A DNA stretch of 64,000 nucleotides from the NCBI RefSeq assembly GCF_014851395.1, contig NW_024041484.1:4660183-4724182 (forward strand), given 5' to 3'. Position 1 is the stretch's first letter. The number at the start of each line of letters is the position of its first letter. Shown here one piece after another: positions 48,905 through 60,943 of the stretch. The notes below the pieces were generated by a model. That model was not told the DNA's origin. It did no database searches and saw only the letters and a program-made list of their open reading frames with translations. The stretch is from Micropterus salmoides (lineage: Eukaryota; Chordata; Actinopteri; Centrarchiformes; Centrarchidae). The translations under genes and the position numbers were made by a program.

Positions 48905-51900
48905 ATGGAGAGCTGGCACTGTTGGCTGCTGCTGTGCACACTAAGTTTAGTGCTGGCCTCTGGAGAGGCAATGAAAAATGATGATGACATCGACCTTGTC
49001 AGCTTTCTGAGAAGTATCTTCCCCGGGCTGCTGGTGAGAGAGGAGCCACTCATCATCAACAGAGACTTTGAGATAAACTCCCTGAAGGAGCTGGTACGGC
49101 AGGAGGGCCTCTCAATCACAGAGCAAACCAAGGACAAAACAGTCAGTCGGGATACAAATGGGGCTCCTGGACCTGTGGTGTCAACCAAAGATGGCCAGAT
49201 CAAGGGGATTACAGTGGAGAAGGCCCATATATTCTATGGGATACCATATGCAGACCCCCCAGTTGGGGCTTATCGCTGGAAGCCCCCTAGACCTGTGAGT
49301 CCTTGGACAGGGGTTTATGACGCATCCTTCCCCAGGGCGGCATGTGTGCAGGCCTGCAGGGGACCTGAGGAGTGTCCTCAAAAAGTAAGGAACAACACAA
49401 CTTCTGACTTATTTGCATGTTGTTGAGATAGTTCACTTTGGCATGTAATAACATGTTTGCATTTTAGGTATTTTGGGACAGAGTGGCTTACAGTGAGTAC
49501 AACAGTAAAATAAGTTCCACCTGCTAGATGCTAGAAAGTCCTTAATTGTGCCTTGAAAACAGATTTGCGTTTTGGTTATATAAACCTTTCTCAAAGATAT
49601 TTTGTGCACATAAATCCAGTTGATCATGACGGAGCTAAAGAGCCACTAAGAGCTAAGCTATGGATGTATTACAAGAATTCTGGACTCCAAGATTCCACCC
49701 ATCCATTACAATGAAAGTGTACACATCTTCCCCTGCAGGGCCGTAGCCAGGATTTTAGGAATACTGGGACCATGAGTCCCAGTTCACCTAAAGGCGTTTT
49801 CAGACCGGAAACACACTTAGTAATTCATCTTCAATGAGAGGTGATCAGGTAGGAAGGTTAACGCTAGCTAAACTAAACACTAGAGGTAATCACAGAGTAG
49901 AACTAGTTGGCGTACTCAACCAAACTAAACTCACTTTTAAACTTACTAACTGAACTAATTTGAAAGTTAGAAGTTATATAATTGAGTTTTCAATTTCTAG
50001 GAGATGTATTTATAAGAGTAGTTCCCTGTCTGAAAAGGCCTTACTACACCAAAAAGTCTCTAAAATCTATTGTGAAGGCAATACTGAATATTTTTTTTCA
50101 AAACCTTAGTAGCTAACTAGCCTGCTATAAGCTAACCTGGAAGGTTGAGTTTCTGAGCTTTTTACCAAGCTTCAGTGTAACGTAACTTAGCCTTAAAAAA
50201 TAGTGGCTGCGTAAAGGGGACATATTTTCCCTACTCTGCCTCTGATTGGCTTAGCCTGACGATGATGTTTCTCATGTAGCCCTGGCTGAACGAACAGGAA
50301 CTTTTTACTGTCCTGCTGTCTTCTGCAAATTAACTTGAAATTGTTAAGCCCTAATAATTTCTTCTAAATGCAGTCCTTTAGTGTCTGCGCAGAGTAGTCT
50401 TGCATAACCAGACCTTAATTTTAGCAATGTGCCAGCACTGGAGAAAGGAGAAAAATCCCCAGGAAACCTAGTATTCAGAGCTCTCTGGAGCAGGGATTAC
50501 GTTTGCATATGTTTACCTCATTATTTGAAACTTTGGCCACAGTTCGTACAAACATCTGACATTGTAACAGATGTAGATATAGTATATGGCAGAAAAAAAT
50601 GAAAAACAAATAGATCCCCTCTAACCCTACATTTATAAATATACTTGAACAATAGTGTTTTGTAGCCTGACAATATAATTTTAGCTACAACTAAATGACA
50701 TATTGATTTTAAATGATCAAAAAACAGACTGACTATTTCTTCCACTGTGCCAAATAGGTCAGTGAGGACTGTCTCTACCTCAACATCTTTGTCCCTGTGG
50801 ATGTGAACTTCAGCTCCCCTCTGAGGAGCTCACTGCCTGTCATGGTGTGGATCCATGGTGGGGATTTCATTGCTGGCTCTGCCTCCAAGCCCCTGTACGA
50901 CGGACGCTTCATCAGTAACTTCACCCGCACTGTTGTTGTAAGCGTGGAGTACCGACTGGGTATGAAAGTTTGGTGGTCCTTTTAATGGACCTATTCCAGT
51001 ATATTAACCTGGGTGTTATATTATATTATACCACGTTAACGCGTTATATTCGTGTTAACAAATTAAAGCCGAAAATTATTGTATCGCAGTTTTTAAAAAA
51101 TTATTAGTATTTTGAATGTCGGTTGCTCACTGGCTCTGAATACACATACAGTGAAACCATGGGTTGGGGGGGGGGGGGGGGCATGTGTATGTTTGCCTGT
51201 TGGTAATTACTCTGCTTTCCTGAAAGTAGAGATATGTGAACGGTAATTTGGAACTCGGGTGAAATTAATGTCATGCCGGAGTAAATTATGTCTCACTAAT
51301 CATGTGAATTGATGCATGATTTAAGGTGCCTTTGGGTTCCTTGTGTCGGGCAAAGACCCTCACACCTCAGCTGCAGGGAATTATGGGATATTGGACCAGC
51401 AGGCAGCTCTTCTTTGGGTCCAGCGGAACATTGCAGTGTTCGGAGGTGATCCCAGCAAGGCAAGCAGGCACACACAGAAAACATTCACACACGCACACTG
51501 TCGGTGTACTATTTAATTTTCTAACCTTAAATGGTTATCTCCTTTATTTTGTGTACTGCACAAACTTTACGCTTACAAGCTTTTATAGTGTCACTGCATT
51601 CAAATTAATTATTTCAGGCCTTAAAGAATTTTAAATGTAGCAGTCAAGGATGTTTATTGTAAATAATTAAAGTTTGTGGTTGTGCCATACTACGGTAACC
51701 ATACTGTGCCATACTGCTGTTTAAGAATTAAAATACTGTATGTCATCTAGGGTCACAAGCTAAATAAGTAGGGAAACGCTGGTACAAAATTTTGTTCACA
51801 TATGATATTTCACTGCTGGTAAGTTTTCAGGTCAGATTGGCACATGTTTTAGAGACACTCATAGTTTCCAGAGCATGAATCCTACTGACTTTGGTCTGTT

Positions 51901-54244
51901 TTTTTCCTCCCTCTAGTACTACCATGAGGTTGACCTTTGTGTTTTTTAGTAAAATGTACTGACAACTCGGATTGTCATGAAATTTAGTACAGGCAATGTG
52001 ACGTAAAAAACATTCCATACTCTAAAATATTTTTATTTTATTTAAAATATATAATTAGAATTTTTTTTTTTATCAACAACTATCTGGTGGAAATGACCTT
52101 GGGACCCCCAGGTTGAGAACCGCTGAAGTAGAGGACCATAAGAAGAATAATGTAAACTTGTGAATGGAACGCTTCCCAGTTATTTTAGACGCCAGATTGT
52201 AAAACAAGTGTTTCTGGGTAGTGAAGCTCAAACAGTTAGCAGAAGTGTCCTCTCTTGTTTCTATCATGTGAAGCTGCTGATTGTGGCTTTTAATGTCAAG
52301 CCGCTGTGTTGTGTTGTTTTTTGTTTTTTTGATCAGGTGACAATATTTGGAGAGAGTGCAGGTGCTCAGTCAGTAAGTCTTCACCTGATGATCCAGAGCA
52401 GCAAACCTCTGTTTCAACAGGCTGTCCTGCAGAGTCTGCCTTTCTCCATCCCTCTGAAGACCAGGTGAGGAACCATCGGCTTAGGTTGGCATTGGTTACT
52501 TATATGTGATTGATTTATGCCTGACTGAAGTGACAACATACTATGGACTCAAAGAGCTTTCAAAAGTATTCAGGAGTGGGGGTGGGGGGTGTTTTCTTGA
52601 GTTCTTGCTGTCAAACCGTGTGGGAAAGTCTCCAGCGTGCTTACAGACAACTTCAAGCTGAACCTTAATTTTGTTTTTCTGCGTCTACTTTTCCAGACAC
52701 GACGCCCTGAGGCTGGGAAAAGACTTTGCTAAAAAGACCAACTGCTCTGTGAGCGACATCGTCTGCCTGCTGTCTCTCACTCCACAGGCCGTCCTCGCTG
52801 CCCAGATGAAAACAAGTAGGGCGCCGCAAAAAAAGCTCACCAAATTTAAAGCAATGCTCAGGGCTTCCCACACAGTTACATAAGAAGGCAGGATATAGTA
52901 CATTTATCTGAAAAATATGATGAAAAACACAGTTTTTATCCCGAGCCGTGGCATATTGGAAAACAAAATAATGACAATCGAGGATAGTGGGCCTCTGAAG
53001 GGGCAATTAGAGGGATTATACCGCCTCACAGCTCAAAATGACTGTAATATATCTGCAGGGTAGACAGGTTTATTGATCAGTATCACTGACTCTGATTGCG
53101 TCATCAGCTGCTGTTTTCTGCCTGCGTGAAATCACTTTCAGGTGCAAAAATGTGGACCGAAAAGATACTGGTGAAAAGTCAATTCAGCTCTTATGGCTTA
53201 AAACAAAAAAATATATAAAATATGTATCAACAGCAGGTTTATTATTACAGAATTTTACATTCCTTGTCACTGTCTCATGAATCCATCAAGTCTTGCATCT
53301 TTATCTAGTTCAAGCCTGTTGCTCTCTGTTCTCAGACTGCATTTTCAATCTAACTGATGTGTTTTTGACCTCAGGTTCCAAGATTGTGAACCCGTTCAGG
53401 TTCCTGGAGGTTTTTGAGACCTGGGGCCCTTACATTGATGGGGAGTTAATAAAAGAGCAAGCTGTCATTGCCTTCCTAAAGGGCCACTGGCAGAAAGAGA
53501 AGCCAGTGCTGCTGGGTAAGACACACAAAAACAATAAGCGTAAAATGACCCTTTATTATTATGAAGCGGCCTCTACTGCCACTAATGCTGCTACGGAGTA
53601 CATTTTGTCAAGTACTGTACTTAAGTACAGTTTTGAGCTACTTAAGTATTTACATTTTTATACCACTTATTCTACTATGTTACGTGATTACTTTGATCTG
53701 ACAGCTGTAGTTAATTTGCAGATTCAGATTTGACAGGGCTGGACCCGAGGCCATGGCAAATAAAGGGGGTGATGAGGCGGCTTTTATAGTGGCTGGGAGC
53801 TTGGACCCGGGTGATGAACAAAGAGCAGTCACAACACACTGGTAGTCAGTTAGGGCCGGAATAAACTGCTAAGGGGACCCAGACCCAAAGTGAATTGTGG
53901 GCTCCTAATCAGACCCCCACAAAGGTGGTTACAATTTGTGAAAATAACAACAAATGCATTTCATTATATTTTACAGGTGTTTATGTTGCTGTATGCAAAT
54001 AAGAGAAAAGCTTCGGGTAACATAGAAGTCTACTTGTTTCGTGGACTGAGGCTCTGTGTTTTGTCTTCCAGGTACGACCTCAGAAGAGGGGGTGCTCTTT
54101 GTGTATGGTGTCTTCAACAAGCCAGTCTCTGCGTTGGAGAGCACTGTGTACATCACAGCCATCTTTAAACAACACACACTGCGGATCCTGCACAAGTACC
54201 TGCCCCTGTACAGGGATGCTGACCGCAGGGATATGCTAGCTCAG
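48905..54244 (+). CDS. Secreted type-B carboxylesterase/cholinesterase-like enzyme, partial
   Basis: Seven exons: 48905-49384, 50758-50959, 51326-51459, 52337-52464, 52697-52815, 53375-53515, 54072-54244. Together they give 459 codons in frame without breaks. The ATG at 48905 begins a signal peptide (MESWHCWLLLCTLSLVLASG). An unusual acidic extension of roughly 60 residues (23-85) precedes the alpha/beta-hydrolase fold. Family marks are FYGIPYADPPVG, the SEDCLYLNIFVP signature, oxyanion segment WIHGGDF (His about 193), the nucleophile in FGESAGA (Ser about 279) and a TSEEG block with the likely acid Glu (about 407). The catalytic His and about 100-150 C-terminal residues are missing before the gap at 57747. 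Substrate is unknown; it belongs with non-neuronal esterases of the cAMP-regulated D2/crystal-protein-like type rather than clear AChE or CES. Intron 3 starts with GC. Confidence 0.9.
51166..51181. repeat. Poly-G run in esterase intron 2
   Basis: Sixteen consecutive G residues. Confidence 0.95.
51460..51461 (+). other. GC splice donor (GC-AG intron 3 of the esterase gene)
   Basis: Exon 3 ends AGCAAG and is followed by GCAAGC. Exon 4 starts after GATCAG at 52337. The joined reading GGDPSKVTIFGESAG is exactly the conserved esterase text, so the GC donor is real unless the base is a sequencing error. AAG|GCAAG fits the GC-AG consensus. Confidence 0.85.
51800..52010 (+). repeat. Dispersed non-coding fish repeat
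   Basis: Contains CATAGTTTCCAGAGCATGAA, CTACTGACTTTGGT, CTACCATGAGGTTGACCTTT and TGTCATGAAATTTAGTAC, the same phrases as the 22.4-kb and 55.7-kb copies. Within esterase intron 3. Confidence 0.5.
53596..53725 (+). repeat. Dispersed repeat, AAGTAC-rich family, copy 2
   Basis: TCAAGTACTGTACTTAAGTA, CAGTTTTGAGCTACTTAAGT and GACAGCTGTAGTTAATTTGC recur in form at 17370-17495. Within esterase intron 6. Confidence 0.55.
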
Positions 54245-54785
54245 GTAGGTCGAACTCCATTCACAGTCTTTTCAGTTTCAGCATTGTAACTGATATAAAG
54301 TCAGTCTTAGGGCCAAAAAGAATCTAATTTGTCGAGTTTTTGTCATAATGCTTTTCGCGGGTGGAGGACACATTATACTTATCCACAAACCTCTGACATT
54401 TATAACAATGAATGATAAATCTTTCTTCCCACTCAAAGCTGAGTACTGAGCCTGAAAAAGTGTGCCCTGCTTCAGTGGTTATGCATAACACATCTCCCTT
54501 TGACTGTTTAAAGAGACATTTTTAGCCATGCCAATGGATGCCATCTTTGGTTGGTTGGTCGACTACTTTGGTCCCAAGTGAACCATCTCAATTACTATTG
54601 TTGTACACACAGTTGTACTTTGTGTTTAGTGTGAATTAGCAAACGCTAGCGTGTTACCACACTAGACTAAGATTATGAACATAGTTAACATGATAGCATG
54701 AGTAGCATACCAATCACTAGAAAATTAAGCTAGGAACCAGGATGTACATGCACCTGAATATCAAAAGACAGTTTTGTCCTTTATT

Positions 54786-55466
54786 GTGTTATATACCTTT
54801 TTTGTGCATGAAATTGGGCTTTTTCACTTTGCAAACCTAAGTCCAGCCCAAAGGGAGTTCCCATCTCCCACAGAAAACACTGCTCCTGAACTGCCTGAAA
54901 ACGGTTCGATTGTAGTCCAGCCTTTACTTCTGTAAACTGTCATAATATTCGCCTAGCGGCTAGTGTGGCACGCCCTGAAAAACACTGGTGGAGAAACACA
55001 CTGAGCTGCAGCGCACACAGTGACAAGATGTCTGCCTGCTGCCTTCCCTCTCCCCCACTATCCCTACCAAACACTAGCTACCCTCCAGGCAGTCAGTGAA
55101 CATAAAGTTGTTACTGTTGTAGAGACAGTGCTTAGTTAAAACTTGCATGAAAAATCAAAATTCAATTGAATAACTTACCGCTCTGAAACTCTTGCTCTGG
55201 TCGAGGTTGCGAAGCTCGTTGGCTGGAAGATGTACAGCTGAACCAAAGCCCTGGTTAGGGCTTGTCAGGACCCGCCCTACTCTGCCTCTGATTGGCTAGT
55301 AGTCCTTAACTAGGTACTGCACATTTGCAACTTCACGCAAAGATCAAATAGAAGTGAGTGGCATCACTGCATAGCTGAAACAGAGCGAATTTTTTGAATA
55401 TATAAACATGTTCTGGTACAACCCCTATATAAAATTATGAACCTGAAAATAATATGACCTCTTTAA
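54786..55466 (+). mobile_element. Dispersed repeat, copy C
   Basis: Same family as 31395-32729 (inverse) and 223-539. Starts TGTTATATACCTTTTTTGTG and ends AATATGACCTCTTTAA. About 680 bases, internally deleted relative to copy B. Confidence 0.6.
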
Positions 55467-55639
55467 GCTATTCCAAATGACCACACTCAGAGGCGGGTTG
55501 AAAAGCAGGGTGCCATAGCCTCCTCCTGCCTCTGCTAGCACTATAAATAGTAGCAAAGTTAGCTTTGAGGGGGGGGGCTTGTTTTTTGCACTTGCAGCGT
55601 TTAGCCATGTTCACAGTATGGCTCTAGGGATGGGAATCT

Positions 55640-55930
55640 GTCAGTCTGTCCACACATTGACTTTGGTACTTCTGTGAGGTCAAAGTTTCCTCCTCCTCAA
55701 AGTATCTCTCTATCTCTCTCTCTCTCTCCCTCCAATTTGTAGTACATTTTGCACATTCATGGTTTCCAGACAATGAATCCAAGTGACTGTGGTGAGCGCT
55801 TTCTCTGGCGCCACATCCTGTTTCTGCCCGAATGCTTGCTAAATTAATGACACTGCCATCAGCATGTTAGCATTATCAGTGTGAGCATGTTAGCATGCTG
55901 ATGTCAGCCGCTAGCATGGATGTAGATTCT
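55640..55930 (+). repeat. Dispersed non-coding fish repeat with CT tract
   Basis: A (CT)n stretch at about 55705-55728, then TTTGCACATTCATGGTTTCC, AATCCAAGTGACTGTGGTGA and CATGTTAGCATGCTGATG. Same family as 22.4 and 51.8 kb. Confidence 0.5.
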
Positions 55931-57746
55931 TGTTTATCATTCAGTTTTATCGCTGTGTGCCTGTTCCAAGTTTTTATTGCTGTGAAAATACAGAGGTGGA
56001 CTGGCTCATGATGACACAGCATGAGAAGAAACCCCCCAGCAGTTAGCAGCAGGCTTTTCGATGCATAGCAGGGTGGCCTCCTCGGGGAGCTACAGGGGGT
56101 CAGGAGGTGACACTCCTGGACATGTTTAGTATTCAGTCACAGTTTACGGTGCAGTAGGTAGACTGTGGAGTCAACTATAGCTTACCCTGCTATATACTCA
56201 CACACATTCCTGCATCTCTTCATAAAGGGCACTTCTCCAGAGGACTGGGTGGTAAGCACAAATGTCACAGAGCGTGGTTAGAGTTTCTTGGGAAACAAAA
56301 GGACATTTCTTCATAGTTAACTGTAGCCACTGTGTCAAAATTATCATTGCTCCATTTGTAAGGAGGAAGTGTATGTTCTACAGTATTTAATAAAAGTGCA
56401 ACCCATGAGTCGTGAGCAACATAATAAAAAGCAGTGATTGAAAATATGACACTAAATATGCATACCAGCCATCTTAAAATACATTTTTAAAGAGACTAAA
56501 GTCTAATTATGAAAGTCACTCATTTATTGTGCTGGGACAGTGTAATCTAAGCTTTAGAAAAACATTTAAAGTTCATAGAAAAATATTAGTTTATAGAAGG
56601 TGACATTACTCATCATAAGCTCTCCGATGGCTGTCGGGAAAGTGTCAGCAAGTTTCCAGCTGTCTAATTTGTGAGAAACCGCGAATGTGCGTAACAACTC
56701 TCTGTGAAAAAGGCCTGCTGTAGCGTGCATTACAAGAGCTTTTTCCTCTTAAATATTTTTCTCACACTCACAGACGGAAAAGTGAACACTCAGACACTCG
56801 TTCTCCCACACACACTCAAACACACACATGCATTGATAACCACCCATTCAGTGGCTTTGCGAGGCGGGCGGTCACGCATGGATCGATGTCCCACCCAGCC
56901 GGAGCTCGGTGTTTAACGAGGACCCAGCTGTCTTCTGTGCTCTCTGCAGCTTCTCTACGTCTAACGAGCCTCTTGTGAGATTGAAAACAATTGTTCTCTC
57001 CTGCTGCTGTGATTTGTGTGTTTAACGAAAATGTAATTTCCCCAAGATCAGTGCAGCCAAGGAAACATATGTAGTCTGCATATATTTGGATGCTGCCGTC
57101 CAGCTTGACAGCGAACAACATACATAGTCTTGTATAAAAGTTCAGCATTATCACCATCAATCAGCAGACTTGCTCCTCAAAAGTTCCTATCATTTGCCTA
57201 CAGAGGGAGCTGCAACTCTAGTTTTCAAGAGTCACACACCACAGCTTTCTTTTCTCCTCCATCATTTATATGTGTGAAACATGTGGACCACCTGGAGTCA
57301 GGGAGTTTGTCTGTTTTTGAGATGCAGTTTGACCGCTGACACTAAGAAGTGACTCCTATCATTAACCTCTACAGTGACAGCAAGGATCAGCTGAGGAATG
57401 ACAGCTGAAATACAAGACAGAGCTGGTTGGCTGTGGAAGAAACACTGACTGGGTGACTTGGCACCCCATTTGTATGTAATGAGGGTATAGACTAATATTA
57501 AAAAACTCTTAGTTTAATGTAATATAATTCAAAGTCACTACCAACTTCAGGCTGAATTCCATGAAGGTAGACTTGATTGGTGGCATGTTGTCTTAGACTG
57601 CATTTATTTTAGCTAGGTGTACATCTTCAGACTGGGTGTCCAGTAGTTCTGGAAAATATCTGTAAAACACTCAAATGTCCTACTTTTCAACATTCACCAC
57701 TAAATTAAAATGATAATTATAATTATAATTCCGCACTTAACATGTT

Positions 57747-58246
57747 NNNNNNNNNNNNNNNNNNNNNNNNNNNNNNNNNNNNNNNNNNNNNNNNNNNNNN
57801 NNNNNNNNNNNNNNNNNNNNNNNNNNNNNNNNNNNNNNNNNNNNNNNNNNNNNNNNNNNNNNNNNNNNNNNNNNNNNNNNNNNNNNNNNNNNNNNNNNNN
57901 NNNNNNNNNNNNNNNNNNNNNNNNNNNNNNNNNNNNNNNNNNNNNNNNNNNNNNNNNNNNNNNNNNNNNNNNNNNNNNNNNNNNNNNNNNNNNNNNNNNN
58001 NNNNNNNNNNNNNNNNNNNNNNNNNNNNNNNNNNNNNNNNNNNNNNNNNNNNNNNNNNNNNNNNNNNNNNNNNNNNNNNNNNNNNNNNNNNNNNNNNNNN
58101 NNNNNNNNNNNNNNNNNNNNNNNNNNNNNNNNNNNNNNNNNNNNNNNNNNNNNNNNNNNNNNNNNNNNNNNNNNNNNNNNNNNNNNNNNNNNNNNNNNNN
58201 NNNNNNNNNNNNNNNNNNNNNNNNNNNNNNNNNNNNNNNNNNNNNN
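57747..58246. other. Assembly gap, exactly 500 N
   Basis: Third placeholder gap of identical length. It follows an ATAATTATAATT low-complexity run, a likely reason for the break. Confidence 1.
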
Positions 58247-58621
58247 ATCTTAACTTCTGATGTGTCTACTGTCATTGTTTCGTTTGGAGAAACAGTGTCA
58301 ATCAACTCCTCTAGTAATGTCTACCAGATGCTTGAAAATCCAAGTCACATTGTTTTTTTTTAAAGTTTGGTAACCTTTATTAGCAGTGCCAACGAACCAA
58401 GAAAGATGTTCACATCTGTCAGCTGATATTTATCACAGTTGGAAAGTGAAGCCTAACAAAATAAACCGAGGTCAAACTGCAGATGGACTAAGGCTCTAAT
58501 GATTCATTGCAGAATTAGAAGTCTGTTTCATGCATATGTGTTTAAGACGCCTTGTTGACATGTAACTGGACAGTTTAACTATTACCACCATTATCATCAG
58601 TGACAACTGCTTGTTCATAAT

Positions 58622-58664
58622 ATCCATGTTATACTTGCCAAGTATTGGCAAGTATAACATGGAT
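58622..58664. repeat. Perfect 20-bp inverted repeat, 3-base loop
   Basis: ATCCATGTTATACTTGCCAA is followed, after GTA, by its exact reverse complement. Too short for a microRNA precursor and not flanked by a recognised element. It could be a fold-back mutation, a small MITE core or an assembly artefact 375 bases after the gap. Confidence 0.9.
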
Positions 58665-60921
58665 TGATAGTTGATTTTAGAACAAAAGGGAATCTGTCAG
58701 AATCAGCCAAAAGGAACTTCAGACCTGATGCAAACAATTGTATGACACCTCCTCCTGATGTCTGCTGACCTCATGTCTTAGCATTTGGTGGAAGACTATT
58801 GCATTTATTTGTTGTTGTTTTTTGTCTTAAAGAGTATAGCAAATCATGGGTGTGATGTGTGCATGTGGAAAATGGGACTTCGGAGGGTAATATTTATATC
58901 TTTATATTTAAATCGCTGACAGTTATTTTCATGCTGAAGCTTAGTGTTTCCTACAGAACTGTATTCTTTTCAGGGTGGAAACACCTCCAAGACAGAATTT
59001 TGGCTATTATGGGACACTAAAAGTGAGTCATACCTTTAAAAGTTGGCAAGGCACGGATGGTGACTCACCCCATATACTCACTGGTATGGAAACTCATTTC
59101 ATGTTCATGTCCTTTCTTCATTTCATGTTTTGTTCATTGCTGGTTGATTTTGAATACAAATATCATATCACAGTGGACAACAGTTACTGGGATATAACAC
59201 AGTACGCAATAGCTAAATGCCCACTGATGCAAAGGGAGAAGTGTAATTCATGAAAGGTTTATCATCATTAACTGCATGGCTCCGAAAGGATTATCTCACG
59301 TAAGGTCTCTGGAATAATTCAAACAAACTAGGGTATATGATGTGTCGTCCGACCACGTCTAGAGGCAAAAGTCACTCCTTTAAGACATTCATAGTGCTGC
59401 ACTTAGGCTGTGGCCATAAAAGAGTGTAAAATTATAAAAGGCCTAATGTATGTATTGCAGTTGTTGCGTGCAGTCGATATCGACTACCAGCAATGTACAG
59501 CGTGCTAACCTGGACAACCCAGCTATATTCTAACATTAATATGGCTCTTCTTTTAGCTAATAACTTTTTTAAGGTGGGTCACCGACCTTGATTTGTGCAG
59601 CAGTGTTCATGAGAGAGAGAGATAGTCAAGGCCCTTTGGCGTCACTTTTCCCTGGGTGCCCCTTTTGCGTCATTTTTAGATGTTTAGGGCTCCCCGGTCA
59701 TGTTAGCAACAACAAATATGCAACGTCCAGTAACTTTCAAAATAAAATGCTAGCGTTTCCAAACATTGTAATTTTGAAATGGCACGTTATTTAAGTCGTG
59801 AAACGTTGCCATTTGGTTAGGTTTAGGCAACAAAATACATCATGGTTTGGGTTAAAATAACTACGTACGTCAGTTAACATGTAAGTTAACTTACGTCACT
59901 TGCATAACTTACGCAATTTACGTAACTTGCCTAACTTCAATAAACATATTTAATGTTGACTTTTTGTTTCACACAGGACACAAACACAGATCTCCTGGTT
60001 CAAAGTCGAGGTTCTGGCCCTCCATCCACCCAATCCACCTCCTTACTCAGTCTTTACTGTTAAATATCATATACCTGCCTTTACCATCACAAACTGACGC
60101 TACAGGGCTTCCCACTGCCTTGAACTATGATGCTATAGGGATCCACAGTGGTCACAAACTGACACCGATGGGTCTTGACCATGCGAACGGGTTGCCCTGA
60201 CATGCATGAATTCATCTTTCAAAAAAAGGGACCCAAGAATCAATCAATCAATCTAAATATATATATAATATATAATATACACACATCTGCTGGTGATTTG
60301 CACTATTCATTGCTCACTTTGTATTGTTACTGTTTACAGTACTGTGTATGGTATGTGTGTTGTGTGTCGGGTGAATGGTCTGAGGGCTGTGTAGCTTTTT
60401 TAGTGTGTTGGGATTTTTTTTGTTTATTCTTACATCTTATTCTTCTTTTGTTCGTATGTAACAATATTTTATTCAACTGTATACTTAGAATAACAATAAA
60501 CTTTGACTTTGCCAATGTGTTCAGCCATTCTGCATGTAATGACTTATGCAATGAACTTATGCCTAGATGTTATTTATCTATCAATCATTCCCTATTAGGT
60601 TAAACAGTAGCCTAGTGTTTTACTATGTGCTTTTTCTCAAAATATCTGTACACTGACTATCTAATATCACGTTGTCTTAAGGAAAGAATTTTTAATACAA
60701 CCAGCAGCTCATTGTAGAAAATACCACAACTCTGATGTACTTTTACAGTAAATGCTCTATGAGATAATCTTGACATTCTGTGTATTGCAGTACCCTTATA
60801 CTTACAGTCAAATGTCTACAGCATCTTTGCTTGAACTGAGTGTTGTTTTAATCTGAAAGTGTTTTTACAAAAGCATCTGACAAGTGTTGTCCATGTAAAT
60901 GTAGTTTATATCTACTGTAAA

Positions 60922-60943
60922 TGTGTGTGTGTGTGTGTGTGTG
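60922..60943. repeat. (TG)n microsatellite
   Basis: Eleven TG units, followed by CGTGTAG. Confidence 0.95.

Larger units (their letters stand above)
54245..57746. other. Stretch after the last esterase exon, repeat-rich, up to the gap
   Basis: Expected to contain the esterase exon with the catalytic His, but none was found. It is filled by a TAGCATG-rich repeat (54540-54730), dispersed repeat copy C (54786-55466) and a further repeat (55640-55930). A GC-richer patch at 56850-57070 has no open frame I can support. Confidence 0.5.

Noticed and set aside
58622..58664. MicroRNA precursor
   Set aside because: The 20-base stem with 3-base loop is far shorter than a pre-miRNA, with no lower stem.
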